From assembly GCA_964585305.1 (NCBI GenBank), contig CAZPDM010000003.1, forward strand, positions 26,873-90,872: a stretch of DNA of 64,000 bases, given 5' to 3'. This stretch comes from CAZPDM01 sp964585305 (GTDB lineage: Bacteria; Planctomycetota; Uabimicrobiia; Uabimicrobiales; JABWCH01). The notes beneath the pieces were generated by a model. That model was given only the letters and a program-made list of their open reading frames with translations. It did no database searches and was not told the origin of the DNA. How positions within the stretch are numbered: the first letter of the stretch is position 1; every line of letters begins with the position of its first letter. A program made the translations under genes and the position numbers. This document shows, piece after piece, positions 16,002 to 25,960 of this stretch.

Positions 16002-17708
16002 ATGGAGGTTGCGGCGATACCAATATGGTTGGTCGCTAATTTTTCTATGAATACACCTGGAAACTTCTCAATGCAAGAATGGCATGGCCACCAGATTTTT
16101 TGTTGGTACGGAGAAGAAGCAAGCAAATATAAAGGAAAGACAGAAACTTTCGTTGAGATCGAAAAAGGTCGAATTAATGTTTCTGAAGTTCTTTTGAATG
16201 GTGGAAAACCAGTTATTTGCGCAGTTGTTTCTTCAGCATACCAAGATGAAGAAATCGAATCTTCTCACATGAGTGAAGCATTTGTTATGAAAAAAGGCAA
16301 AATGGTGGGAAGTGCCGATAGTATGCAAGGAACCCTTGCCCATTTAATCGAGGTTATGTCACAAGAGCTCAAGAAAAATATCCAACGAGTTTACTTGCTT
16401 CCTCCTTCTGGAACTTTTTTCTATAAAATTATTACTCTTCCCCAAATGCCTGATAAAGATTTGGAATCTGCGATAGAAAACGAAAAGGCAGCTTTTATAG
16501 AGGCCAAACTTAAAGATGAGCCTGCAGTTATCAAACATTGGCGGTTAGGAACATTGCAACAAAAAGATTCGACTTTAGAGCATATTCTTTTGGTTGGCGT
16601 TCCGAATACCAGTATTCTGAATTATATCGAAATTTTAAGCGATTCCAAACTCAATATATCTGGCTTTAATACACCACAATTATTGTATTTCTACTATCTG
16701 GATAGCATCCAGCCAAAGAAAACTTTAATTTTTATTGAAATCACAGACTATAGTCTTCGCGTTTATTTCTTTAAATCAGGAATTCTAACATTTATTCGCT
16801 ACATCAATATTCCAAAATGGAAAGATGCCAGCATGTTTACTCGTAATGCTAGTAAACAAATCCACCACTCCGCATTATACCTAAATCAACAACATCCTGA
16901 TGCAAATGTTGAAAAATACATTTTCTTCAATAGAACTTCTCTTCCTGGTGCTGTAAATGACATCGCTACGGAACTTGAACTTACACCAGAAAACTGCGAA
17001 AATTATGATGTTTCTCAATTTGCTGAATTACCGGGAGATCTCGCAGAAAAATTGAGCGAAAATCATATTTCTCTTACCTCACCTATTTATTCTTCTTCCT
17101 TAGTTCAGAAAAATGAAAAAGTTGTACTACCATTGTTAGAGTTCGATGTTAGAATTCAAAATAGCATCCGTCGTAAAGCAAGTATAATGTTTCTCATCTT
17201 GTGGATACTAGTTTTAGGCGGTGGGTATCTATTTTTACAAAATATTGTTACTAAACAAACCGAGCAAAATAGAAGTATAGTTGATAGCGAAGAACAAACT
17301 ACAATCACAAAATCTCTTCAAGATGCAAATAGTAAAAATCAAGACAATGTTTCCCAACATGAGCATTTGCAAAAGCTAATTAAACTTCAATATCAATGGG
17401 GATGTATAATTTATAGCCTTTTAGAAAGCCGTAAAAATAATCCTGAAATTCTTTTTACTAAAATGGCGATGCGTCAACCAGATAAAGGAATTGTAGCTGA
17501 AGAAACAGTCATTCCTGATCTTGAAATGGAACTTCAAATAAAAATTATGCAGGCAAATTATATCACTGCTGCTGAAACATATAAAAATTTCAAAAATGAG
17601 CTAGCAAATTATTTTAATATTACTGAACGCGATCGCAGTTCTGATAAAATTAGCAGCTCTTTTAATGTGAAACTTAGTCTTAAAGAAGGAGCAACAAATG
17701 AAAAGTAG
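16002..17708 (+). CDS. PilM-PilN-like fusion, pilus/secretion inner-membrane platform protein
   Basis: 568 residues. The first about 350 residues resemble the actin-like PilM/GspL cytoplasmic domain (VYLLPPSGTFFYKIITLPQMPDKDLESAIENEKAAFI, then TLIFIEITDYSLRVYFF as a nucleotide-fold strand). One membrane helix at about 391-412 (FLILWILVLGGGYLFL) is followed by a coiled-coil and small periplasmic domain, the PilN/GspL layout. A PilO-like gene overlaps by 11 bases. Together they would form the alignment complex between pilus motor and secretin. The ATG at 16002 has no upstream ribosome site and GGAGG lies just inside the frame, so the true start may be a little later. Confidence 0.7.
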   Translation: MEVAAIPIWLVANFSMNTPGNFSMQEWHGHQIFCWYGEEASKYKGKTETFVEIEKGRINVSEVLLNGGKPVICAVVSSAYQDEEIESSHMSEAFVMKKGKMVGSADSMQGTLAHLIEVMSQELKKNIQRVYLLPPSGTFFYKIITLPQMPDKDLESAIENEKAAFIEAKLKDEPAVIKHWRLGTLQQKDSTLEHILLVGVPNTSILNYIEILSDSKLNISGFNTPQLLYFYYLDSIQPKKTLIFIEITDYSLRVYFFKSGILTFIRYINIPKWKDASMFTRNASKQIHHSALYLNQQHPDANVEKYIFFNRTSLPGAVNDIATELELTPENCENYDVSQFAELPGDLAEKLSENHISLTSPIYSSSLVQKNEKVVLPLLEFDVRIQNSIRRKASIMFLILWILVLGGGYLFLQNIVTKQTEQNRSIVDSEEQTTITKSLQDANSKNQDNVSQHEHLQKLIKLQYQWGCIIYSLLESRKNNPEILFTKMAMRQPDKGIVAEETVIPDLEMELQIKIMQANYITAAETYKNFKNELANYFNITERDRSSDKISSSFNVKLSLKEGATNEK

Positions 17709-18360
17709 TGGTGCCTTTTTATTTGTTATTTTTTTATGTTTTGGAATACTCACAGCGGCAGCTTATTTTGTGCTATACGCTCCACTGATTGAACAACATA
17801 AAAAAGATCAAATGGAAATTCTTGACAAACTTAGCCGACAAGCAGAATTAAGCAAGAAAAAACAAGAGTTAGAAAACTATAATGCTCTTGCCAAAGCATA
17901 TATCTCTACTAACCAACTTTATGAATATTTGCTTATTCCCAGTGGAAAAGACAAACCAGAAGCTAGCGATATTGACATATTCTTTAATATCCTTGGCCGA
18001 CATACTATTGGAAATGATACAATTCGACCACAAGAGCTTCCTGCTGAAATCAAAATTGGTATAGAAGAAACTTATTCACCTTACAAAGGCATCAAATATA
18101 AAATCGATAGCGTTATGACATTTACTCAAGTAAACCAACTTCTATCAGGAATCATGAAAAGCACAGATATAGAATATCTTAAACAAATCGATTACACCGG
18201 AGCCAATCGTGAAGAAGTACTCAAGCCCAAACTTATTTTGATTCGCGGTGTTGATATGTCTCCAGCAGAATCTCTTTCTCTTGATGAAGAATTTGCGAAA
18301 ATTGAAGATCCACTTCAAGTACGAATCGAAGTAGAATATATCTATTTTCAAAAATTATAA
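17698..18360 (+). CDS. PilO/GspM-like inner-membrane protein
   Basis: 220 residues. One N-terminal membrane helix (residues 6-28), a coiled coil (about 35-65, rich in Lys/Glu/Gln with heptad leucines) and a small periplasmic alpha/beta domain form the PilO/GspM plan. The gene starts inside the end of the PilM-PilN fusion with GAAGGAG upstream, so translation is probably coupled. It would pair with the PilN part. Sequence similarity to known PilO is weak; context carries the call. Confidence 0.65.
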   Translation: MKSSGAFLFVIFLCFGILTAAAYFVLYAPLIEQHKKDQMEILDKLSRQAELSKKKQELENYNALAKAYISTNQLYEYLLIPSGKDKPEASDIDIFFNILGRHTIGNDTIRPQELPAEIKIGIEETYSPYKGIKYKIDSVMTFTQVNQLLSGIMKSTDIEYLKQIDYTGANREEVLKPKLILIRGVDMSPAESLSLDEEFAKIEDPLQVRIEVEYIYFQKL

Positions 18361-18454
18361 TAAATAGTCTGTCAACTAAGTCTTTGGATATTTAATGAGC
18401 GCAGTTAAGGTAACGAAAATATCTCTAACAATTTTTTTGACAGAACTTAGTTAA

Positions 18455-18503
18455 AAAAAAATAATTTCCTTGTCTTATTATAAGCTAGGAAATTATTTTT
18501 TTT
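18455..18503 (+). terminator. Terminator after the PilO-like gene
   Basis: AAAAAAATAATTTCCT (18455-18470) pairs with AGGAAATTATTTTTTT (18487-18502) across a 16-base loop, with T on the 3' arm. A second imperfect repeat (CTGTCAACTAAGT and ACTTAG regions) precedes it at about 18368-18451. Confidence 0.65.
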
Positions 18504-18527
18504 TAAACAATAAAAATAGGGGGCAGT

Positions 18528-20147
18528 ATGAAAATCCAATTATTAGTTTCTAAAGGCCTTCTCCAACTCTTTCTTGTTTTGATTTTCTTATGTATAGAAA
18601 GTTTGTTATGTCAAGAGAGCTTAAGAAATATCAACACTAAAGCAGAAAATAAAGGACAGCATAGTTTCCATAAATATCTTACTTTACATCAAACAGATAC
18701 CTGGGTTTTAGCAGGAAAAAAAGGTGATGTTTGGATGATAAAAGTTTCTACCAATATGTTCGATCCTATTTTAGAGCTTTGTTCCCCGGATGGAAGCATT
18801 TTAGCAAGCGTTGATGAAGAAGGAAGTCTCAGCCGTTTAAGCATTATTTTAACTCAAGATGGCTCTTATAAAATTCTTGTAAAATCTTTCCAAAACCAGG
18901 GAGAAGGTCGTTATGATTTAGATGTTCAAACATTTCCTGCCACAGAAATCATTCCAGGAAAAGCAATTTGGGCAACATTTCCAGAATCCGAAAACTTTTG
19001 CTATTATTGGACAGCTCAGGCAGGTGAAACATTTCTTCCTGAAATAAAAGGCTCTGCGATCAGGCAATGGACAATCAAAAATAACTTAACTGAGGACATA
19101 AGCACCCGTTGGTATAATTCTATAACATTAGAAAAAAAAGGTATTTATTATTTGATACTAATGGGTAAAAAAGACGAAAAATATGGGATAGAACTTCATC
19201 AGGCTAAATTTCAAGCATTAGAGAGCAATCCAGATGGAAGTTTAACTGCAAATACTATAGGTACTCCCTATCTTATAAACGTCTATAAATTTTCTGCCAA
19301 AATAAATGATATTCGTATCATTCAAATTGAAAAAAAAGGAGAAGTCTATGGACAATTAAGCAAAGTAATTTTAGAGGATGAAAAAGAAAAAGAACTCAAC
19401 CAGCCTTTTTGGAAAAATTTTCCTATTTTAGAAAAAGGATGTTATATTCGTTGGGCAGTTCAATTCCAACAAGAAGGAACTTATCAAGTAAAAATATTAT
19501 CTCGTTCTGAAACAGAATATACTTTAAAAATATGGGATCCCGTTTATAACATTGCAATTCCCCATTCATTAAATGGACAAATTTCCATTGGAGGGAGCCA
19601 ATTCTATCGTTTTCCAGTATCAGCAGGGGAATTGGTAGATATTCAACTTTCTTCTTCAAATTTTGATCCCTATCTAAGACTCTATCATCCAACAGGAAAT
19701 ATTTTTACAGAAAATGACGATAGCGAAGATATTCAAAGTCGTATTATCAGTATGTTACAACAACCTGGGCAATATCTTATTCAGATTTCATCTGTTGGAA
19801 ATGGTGGAAGCGGCAACTATGAACTTAAACTTAAAACGCAAGAAATACCTTACTTAAAAACACCTCAACAATATCATCATCAAATTACTCGAGGAAACTA
19901 TGGATATTGGTATTTAGAAGGAAAAGCTGGAACAACTATTGTCATTTTAGTACGCTCAAAAGATTTTACACCTGCTTTTGAAATTTATAGCCCCAATGGA
20001 ATCTTTCTCCATAAAGTCTATACTGGATACGATAAATCAAACTGTATTTGGACAGCAACATTAAAAGAAACAGGGCGTTATACTATAGCTGTCCGCCCAG
20101 AATCTGGGCAAGGAAACTATACAATTCAAACTTGGATAGTGGATTAA
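18528..20147 (+). CDS. Secreted protein with three PPC (pre-peptidase C-terminal) domains
   Basis: 539 residues. A signal peptide (hydrophobic 13-24, cleavage after LLCQ region) is followed by PPC beta-sandwich repeats recognisable from their core: FDPILELCSPDGSILASVD (about 75-95), FDPYLRLYHPTGNIFTENDD (about 380-400) and FTPAFEIYSPNGIFLHK (about 480-497), each followed by a SRL/SRI...YxIxVxS-type strand. No protease domain is present, so the gene may encode a binding or structural surface protein. GGGGGCAG precedes the ATG. It converges on the dynamin gene across a perfect 21-bp terminator. Confidence 0.75.
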   Translation: MKIQLLVSKGLLQLFLVLIFLCIESLLCQESLRNINTKAENKGQHSFHKYLTLHQTDTWVLAGKKGDVWMIKVSTNMFDPILELCSPDGSILASVDEEGSLSRLSIILTQDGSYKILVKSFQNQGEGRYDLDVQTFPATEIIPGKAIWATFPESENFCYYWTAQAGETFLPEIKGSAIRQWTIKNNLTEDISTRWYNSITLEKKGIYYLILMGKKDEKYGIELHQAKFQALESNPDGSLTANTIGTPYLINVYKFSAKINDIRIIQIEKKGEVYGQLSKVILEDEKEKELNQPFWKNFPILEKGCYIRWAVQFQQEGTYQVKILSRSETEYTLKIWDPVYNIAIPHSLNGQISIGGSQFYRFPVSAGELVDIQLSSSNFDPYLRLYHPTGNIFTENDDSEDIQSRIISMLQQPGQYLIQISSVGNGGSGNYELKLKTQEIPYLKTPQQYHHQITRGNYGYWYLEGKAGTTIVILVRSKDFTPAFEIYSPNGIFLHKVYTGYDKSNCIWTATLKETGRYTIAVRPESGQGNYTIQTWIVD

Positions 20148-20165
20148 AATAGTTAAAAAAATCTA

Positions 20166-20212
20166 TTGCGCCAAAAAAGCCAGAATATTAGATTCTGGCT
20201 TTTTTGGCGCAA
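20166..20212. terminator. Perfect 21-bp bidirectional terminator
   Basis: TTGCGCCAAAAAAGCCAGAAT (20166-20186, one base beyond 20 counted as arm) and its exact complement at 20192-20212 enclose a 5-base loop. A6 and T6 lie inside the stem. It separates convergent genes. Confidence 0.85.
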
Positions 20213-20214
20213 AT

Positions 20215-22356
20215 TTATTTTCTAAATTTTTTTAAATATCCTTTGATACCTTTAAAAAGATTTTGAACTTTGCCTGTAATTTCCGAGACATCATCATTTT
20301 TCTCAAATTGATCTTGAATATTCTGAAGCTGTTCGATTACATTTTGATATTTTTGGCATTCTTGTTCACACATCTGTTGCGTCATACCATGAGCTTTGCG
20401 ATTTTGAAGTTCCTGCAAACGTTGCTTAAACAACTCAAAAAAGCTCGTAGTATTTTGCAAAACCTGGGCTTTTAAGTTTTGCAAAGCAGGATCAAGAACA
20501 TCTCTTTCAATTTCATCTAGCCGTGTCCGCACATCATTCCGAAATTGATCAAAAACAGTTTGTGTAGAACGATGAATAAGTTTACTTAAAACATCTTTAC
20601 TAAAATCCAAGGCTTTTTTACAATATTTACCTAATGGAATTGAAACTCCTACTCCAATTCCTATGCCTAATAAAGTCCACCAGGAAACAGGTAAAAGTAA
20701 AAAAGTGAAGCCGCCAATAAGAGAACCAAAAAGATAAGCTAATGTTCCTCGAAATAAAATTTCAAAACCATAATCAATATATCCCGCACCAGAAATTTCA
20801 CCTAAAGAAATTTGATTAAATTCTGTTCGTATTTCCAAACGGCTGAAAATTCCATGACTTTCAATATTTTCTGAAATTTTTTCTTGAGTATCCTGAATAA
20901 TTTCTCGCATTTCTTTTACAAATGCTTGAAAATTTTGGCCTAATATACGATTAAATTCAATAACTTTGACTTTCATTGCTTTAATATCCGGACCATGAAG
21001 TCTAAAAACATTGATTTTTCCATAATCCTTATTCAACTCTTCAATCAAAGCAACTAAATCTTTGTCCATTACTTGGTTTTTAAAATTTTTATAGGATTCT
21101 GTAATTTTTACAGTGGAGCGATCCATCAATCCATTAACAATTAAAACAGCTTTATTTTGTTTTTCCGACTGATCTTTAATCTGCTGACTAATTTCATTCA
21201 AACTTTTGCGCATCAATTGTTGTCGTCCGATTACTAATGAAATAAGCTCTTTCAGCATTACCTTTCCTTTTTGAAGGTAGTCTTGCAGCAAAATATTTCC
21301 TTTGTGTTTTGCTAAAAACTCATATAGCTCAGTTTTGAAAAATAGAAATCGACTTTGACGCAACTTATCAAACTTAGCTTCGCTTTCTCTTGGTTGATTA
21401 AGAACAATTGCCTCATAAGCAGCTTTTGCATTGATACTATAAAGATGAATATTATGCTCTTTTTTAAATCTTGCTAAAGCTTTTTCATCTTGCCGATCGC
21501 TAATTTGATGTAAAATATGGCGGAGATCTTGTTGTCCATAAATCTCTGTATTAAGCTGATAAAATCCTAGCTTGTGTAAATTTTCAAGAGTTTGAGCTTC
21601 CAGTTTAATCCAATCAATAATCTTATCTGCTGGCAAATTTTGAACAAGAAAAACATTTGGAATTGTACCTTTAATGCGATCGTAAAATTGTAATTCTGTC
21701 AATCCAAAAGGAGGATATGTAGAAACAACAACAGCAGCATGGCATTGGGAGACAAAATCAAGCGTGATTTTTTCATGTACCTGATTCACAGCTTCTAGTC
21801 CCGGAGTATCAACAAAAATAATTTCTTTTTGTAGATCTAATGTTGGCGAACCATGACGAACACTGTGAATCCCTTTTTCATTATCAGGGTTATGGCGAAA
21901 ATCCACATATAAAATTTTGTCTGCTACAGAAATCGGAGACTCCTGTCCATTATCATAAACAACATGACATTCTTCCTGTTCACTCCGATATGTAAAATTC
22001 AACACTCCTGTTGAAATACGTGTATCCATAGGAGAAATATCTGCTCCAGAGAGTGCATTCAAAATTGTGCTTTTGCCAGATTTAAACCGTCCCAACACGC
22101 CTAATAAAAATCTGCTAGTTGTTAAATTATTTGCATAAAAATACAACTGTTTTAATACATTTTTCTCTGGTTCTACTAAATTTTCCTGACGATTGATTTC
22201 TTCCATTAGATTGATTGCTGTTGCATCAATCTGACCTGGAAAAACTTGATTGCCGACAATTGAAATCATTTCATAAAACTGTTGAGCAAGGACTTCCCGC
22301 GCTTGATTAAACTGTTGAAAAGAATCATTATTGTTAAACTCACGAATTTCTTCCAT
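20215..22356 (-). CDS. Dynamin-like GTPase
   Basis: 713 residues from ATG 22356; a GTG four codons earlier sits on top of the GGAG site and is less likely. GRFKSGKST (about 89-97) is the dynamin-family G1 motif, DTPGLEAVN (about 185) is G3, and an N(L)PADK-like segment after FLVQN provides the base contact. Long helical, coiled-coil stalk regions follow (about 340-510). A pair of hydrophobic segments at about 530-575 (LAYLFGSLIGGFTFLLLP and LLGIGIGVGVSIPLG) would insert in the membrane like the paddle of bacterial dynamins. Such proteins remodel or repair membranes. A good promoter lies about 100 bases upstream. Confidence 0.85.
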   Translation of the reverse strand: MEEIREFNNNDSFQQFNQAREVLAQQFYEMISIVGNQVFPGQIDATAINLMEEINRQENLVEPEKNVLKQLYFYANNLTTSRFLLGVLGRFKSGKSTILNALSGADISPMDTRISTGVLNFTYRSEQEECHVVYDNGQESPISVADKILYVDFRHNPDNEKGIHSVRHGSPTLDLQKEIIFVDTPGLEAVNQVHEKITLDFVSQCHAAVVVSTYPPFGLTELQFYDRIKGTIPNVFLVQNLPADKIIDWIKLEAQTLENLHKLGFYQLNTEIYGQQDLRHILHQISDRQDEKALARFKKEHNIHLYSINAKAAYEAIVLNQPRESEAKFDKLRQSRFLFFKTELYEFLAKHKGNILLQDYLQKGKVMLKELISLVIGRQQLMRKSLNEISQQIKDQSEKQNKAVLIVNGLMDRSTVKITESYKNFKNQVMDKDLVALIEELNKDYGKINVFRLHGPDIKAMKVKVIEFNRILGQNFQAFVKEMREIIQDTQEKISENIESHGIFSRLEIRTEFNQISLGEISGAGYIDYGFEILFRGTLAYLFGSLIGGFTFLLLPVSWWTLLGIGIGVGVSIPLGKYCKKALDFSKDVLSKLIHRSTQTVFDQFRNDVRTRLDEIERDVLDPALQNLKAQVLQNTTSFFELFKQRLQELQNRKAHGMTQQMCEQECQKYQNVIEQLQNIQDQFEKNDDVSEITGKVQNLFKGIKGYLKKFRK

Positions 22357-22455
22357 ATAGATTCTCACTCCGAAATATTATTATCCCTAAGGAAAAATTT
22401 GCTAATTAAATTCAATTGGCTTAAATTTCTTAAAACAATAATTATCAACTCCTCT

Positions 22456-22484
22456 ATTTTACTTCTTCTAATAAATGTTGTCAA
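22456..22484 (-). promoter_or_regulatory. Sigma70-type promoter for the dynamin-like gene
   Basis: Read on the minus strand: TTGACA (22484-22479), 17-base spacer, TAAAAT (22461-22456). The rest of this 302-base divergent spacer (22357-22658) is AT-rich. It holds an AAGGAG at about 22597 with no usable start behind it, and no clear plus-strand promoter. Confidence 0.65.
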
Positions 22485-22658
22485 CCATTTTTATCTTAAA
22501 TTAGAAACATTTCGTTCGCTATTTTAGCAAAAATATTTCATTTTTTTTCTAAAAAATGTTAGAATATATTCTCTAGTTTTTATCCTCATGTTTAACGAAG
22601 GAGATTGCCCAATTGCTATAAAAACTTAATTTCATTTAATCCGTAAAAATATTCATGT

Positions 22659-24776
22659 ATGCAATTGGACGATATAATTATGAGCGATTATTACATCCAT
22701 GAACACCCAATTTTGCCTCCGTTATCTGGCGAAAAGGTGGAATTTTTTTGGCAAGATCAGCAATTCACAGCTGAAAAAGGCCAAACTATTGCCTCTGCTT
22801 TATTTGCAAATGGCATTCGAACTTTTGGCCATCATCATAAAGATAATGCGCCAATGGGAATTTTTTGTGCCAATGGACAATGTTCTCAATGCACAGTACT
22901 TGCGAATGGCCTACCAGTCAAGGCTTGCATGGAAGTTGTGCGTTCAGGGATGAAAATTTTGCCAGTTCTTGGAAATCCCGTTTTGCCAGAAAAAGCAGAG
23001 ATGTCCCAATTTCATAAAATTGAAGAACATGCTGTCGATTGCCTAATTTTAGGAGGTGGCCCAGCAGGATTGGCCGCTGCAATTGAACTAGGAAAATTCA
23101 ATGCAAAAGTATTATTAGTTGACGATAAGCATAAACTTGGCGGAAAACTTGTATTGCAAACCCATCGATTTTTTGGCAGCATCAATGCTTGTTATGCTGG
23201 AACACGTGGGATTGACATTGCAAAACGCTTAAGTGAAGATGTTGAAAAATATTCAAGTATAGAAATTTGGTGCAATACAACTGCTTTAGCTGTATTTGCA
23301 GATGGCAAAGTTGGTGTATTAAAAGATAGCCAAGAATATATTTTAATTGTTCCCAAAATTTTATTGGTTGCTACAGGCGCACGTGAAAAGTCCCTTGTAT
23401 TTAAGGGAAATACGCTGCCTGGTGTCTATGGTGCTGGAGCATTTCAAACTTTAGTTAATCGTGATTTAGTAAAGTGTTCGGAAAAGTTATTCGTTGTTGG
23501 TGGTGGTAATGTTGGCTTAATTGCAGCTTATCATGCCTTGCAAGCGGGTATTCAAGTTGCAGGTCTTGTAGAAGCACTTCCTGAATGCGGAGGCTATAAA
23601 GTTCATAAAGATAAATTAGCTCGACTAGGAGTTCCAATTTACACTTCTCATACTATCCTTAGTGCTAACGGAACGACTGAAGTTGAATCTGTAACTATTG
23701 CTGCTATTGATAAAAACTGGAAACCAATTCCAGGTACAGAGAAATCTTTTCCTTGCGATACAGTATTGATTGCAGTTGGACTTGATCCTGTTCGTGAATT
23801 TTATGACAAAGCAATTCAATTTAATCTTCCTGTTGTAGCTGCTGGTGATGCAGAAGAAATTGCAGAAGCCTCAGCAGCCATGTATTCTGGAAAAATTAAA
23901 GGCCTTGAAATCGCAAAACGTTTAGGCTGCCAGGTCGGAGAAATCCCCCCAGATTGGATTCGCACTATGGAAATCCTCAAAAGTCGCCCAGGAAAAACTT
24001 ATGGCGAAGTATTGCCAAAAGAAGAACAAGGCGTTATGCCAGTTTTCCATTGTGATCAGGAAATTCCATGTAACCCTTGCACATCAGTCTGTCCATTAGG
24101 AAATATCTACATCGAAGAAGATGATATTCGTAAAGTTCCGGAATACATAGCTAAAAAAACAGGGAAACAATGCACCGGCTGCGAAAAATGCCTGACAATA
24201 TGTCCAGGATTAGCAATTACACTCGTTGACTATCGCAAAGAAGGCGAGCCTATTGTAACAATTGCTTACGAGTTTGGACAAACAAAACGCTCTCTACAAA
24301 AAGATGATATTGTTACTGTTGTAGATATGTTTGGAAATATTTTAGGAAACGTAAAAGTATTACACACACGGCTTGGAAAAGTAACAGATCATACCATGCT
24401 TGTAAAAGTACAAGCTCCTCGAGAATACGCGAAAAAGATTTCTGGCATTCTCATCCAAAATAAAGATGTCAGTGCGACAATGGAACAATACACCAATCGA
24501 TTGGAAGATGACACTATTGTTTGCCGTTGTGAACGTGTAACTATGCAAGAAATTAAAAAAATCATTGCAGATGGCTGTCGAGATATGAATCAGATTAAGG
24601 CCCTTACTCGTGCTGGAATGGGAGCATGTGGCGGCAAAACTTGTGAAGTAATCATATTACGCGCATTCCGAGAAATGGGAATCAATCCAAAGGAAGTTAC
24701 CGGATCCGTACATCGTCCTTTGTTTATGGAAACAACCTTTGGTTCTTTTGCAGGTGTGAAAGAAAACAAAAAATAA
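22659..24776 (+). CDS. Multidomain Fe-S/FAD dehydrogenase (sarcosine oxidase alpha / hydroxyproline dehydrogenase type)
   Basis: 705 residues. Domain order: an Fer2-type [2Fe-2S] domain (FCANGQCSQC about 69-78, then a Cys near 90), FAD domain GGGPAGLAAA (about 131), NAD(P)-type fold VVGGGNVGLIAA (about 278), two 4Fe-4S clusters (CNPCTSVCP and CTGCEKCLTICP, about 465-515), then a BFD-like [2Fe-2S] domain (CRCERVT ... CGGKTC, about 630-670). This fuses what are often separate A and B subunits of D-hydroxyproline, opine or sarcosine dehydrogenases, flavoenzymes that pass electrons from an amine to the respiratory chain. A DAO-family partner lies at 25961, beyond an MscS gene. The start may instead be ATG 22680; neither ATG has a clear ribosome site. 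Confidence 0.8.
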   Translation: MQLDDIIMSDYYIHEHPILPPLSGEKVEFFWQDQQFTAEKGQTIASALFANGIRTFGHHHKDNAPMGIFCANGQCSQCTVLANGLPVKACMEVVRSGMKILPVLGNPVLPEKAEMSQFHKIEEHAVDCLILGGGPAGLAAAIELGKFNAKVLLVDDKHKLGGKLVLQTHRFFGSINACYAGTRGIDIAKRLSEDVEKYSSIEIWCNTTALAVFADGKVGVLKDSQEYILIVPKILLVATGAREKSLVFKGNTLPGVYGAGAFQTLVNRDLVKCSEKLFVVGGGNVGLIAAYHALQAGIQVAGLVEALPECGGYKVHKDKLARLGVPIYTSHTILSANGTTEVESVTIAAIDKNWKPIPGTEKSFPCDTVLIAVGLDPVREFYDKAIQFNLPVVAAGDAEEIAEASAAMYSGKIKGLEIAKRLGCQVGEIPPDWIRTMEILKSRPGKTYGEVLPKEEQGVMPVFHCDQEIPCNPCTSVCPLGNIYIEEDDIRKVPEYIAKKTGKQCTGCEKCLTICPGLAITLVDYRKEGEPIVTIAYEFGQTKRSLQKDDIVTVVDMFGNILGNVKVLHTRLGKVTDHTMLVKVQAPREYAKKISGILIQNKDVSATMEQYTNRLEDDTIVCRCERVTMQEIKKIIADGCRDMNQIKALTRAGMGACGGKTCEVIILRAFREMGINPKEVTGSVHRPLFMETTFGSFAGVKENKK

Positions 24777-24812
24777 CACTATTGCCAAAACTTTCACAGA
24801 AAGGGGAATATT

Positions 24813-25913
24813 ATGTTTTTATTTGAAAATCTATTAGTTTATATTTATAGAGAGCTTACTATTTTAGGCATTTCTATCGCAAGTGCCATTGCCATTTTTT
24901 TATTTTTATTCTGGATTATTCCTATCATCATTGGATCAAAAGAAAAACATAACGATCCTTTTGTGAAATATCTGTCCAAACCTGTTTTGGCTATTCTTAT
25001 TGTAATATCTATTCGCGTTGCAGTTCCATACTTTGATCTTAGCGTAGATGCCAACGAATTTATAAGAACCTTAATTAGTATATGCCTTATTTTTTTAGTT
25101 TGCTGGGCTATATTACAAAGTATTCATGTACTTGATGATTTCGTGGCAAAATCTTTTGACTTAAATGACGCTGAAAATTTATCTGTAAAAAAAGTATATA
25201 CACAGATGAGTTTTTTAAAACGAGTTATTCTTATTTTAGTTTTCACAATTGGCTTAGGTTCTACCTTAATGAGCTTTGAAAAAGTTCGGCAAGTTGGAAC
25301 ATCTTTATTAGCCTCAGCAGGTATTATTGGGGTTATTGTTGGTGTTGCATCTCAAAAAACTATAGCTAATTTCATTGCAGGATTGCAAATTGCATTGACC
25401 CAACCTATACGATTAAATGATGTTGTAATCGTAGAAGGAGAATGGGGAAAAATAGAAGAAATAACTCTTACTTATGTAGTCATTCGTATTTGGGATATGC
25501 GCCGTCTTATAGTTCCTGTTACATATTTTTTTGAAAAGCCTTTTCAAAACTGGACACGTGTCAACTCAGAAATTCTCGGGACAGTTTTTTTATATGTGGA
25601 TTATTCTGTATCAGTAGATTCAGTTCGTGAAGAATTTTATAAAATAGTTGAAAATTCTCCTATCTGGAATCGCAAAGTTCGTACTTTACAAGTAACCGAT
25701 GCTACACCAAATACAATTATATTACGAGCATTAGTGAGTGTTAGTGATGGAAGTAAAGCATGGGATTTGCGATGTGAAATTAGAGAGAAACTAATAAAAT
25801 TTTTACAAACAAATTATCCCCAAGCATTACCACGTGTTCGAATTGAAATTCCCAAAGATGGGCAAAAATTGGATTTTGGTAATTTAGGAAATAGCGGAAA
25901 TAGCATATCCTAG
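24813..25913 (+). CDS. MscS-family mechanosensitive channel
   Basis: 366 residues. About four membrane helices are followed by the pore helix and beta domain: LLASAGIIGVIVGVASQKTIANFIAGLQIALTQP (about 165-200) is the glycine/alanine-rich TM3 region and RLNDVVIVEGEWGKIEEI starts the beta domain. MscS channels open under membrane tension and release solutes on osmotic downshock. GAAAGGGG precedes the ATG. It lies 36 bases after the dehydrogenase gene and about 47 before the DAO-family gene, so the three are probably one transcript, though the channel's link to the dehydrogenases is unclear. Confidence 0.9.
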   Translation: MFLFENLLVYIYRELTILGISIASAIAIFLFLFWIIPIIIGSKEKHNDPFVKYLSKPVLAILIVISIRVAVPYFDLSVDANEFIRTLISICLIFLVCWAILQSIHVLDDFVAKSFDLNDAENLSVKKVYTQMSFLKRVILILVFTIGLGSTLMSFEKVRQVGTSLLASAGIIGVIVGVASQKTIANFIAGLQIALTQPIRLNDVVIVEGEWGKIEEITLTYVVIRIWDMRRLIVPVTYFFEKPFQNWTRVNSEILGTVFLYVDYSVSVDSVREEFYKIVENSPIWNRKVRTLQVTDATPNTIILRALVSVSDGSKAWDLRCEIREKLIKFLQTNYPQALPRVRIEIPKDGQKLDFGNLGNSGNSIS

Positions 25914-25960
25914 AGAACCTTCACAGAATATTTCAAAAAAAATATATATTGGAAAAGAAT

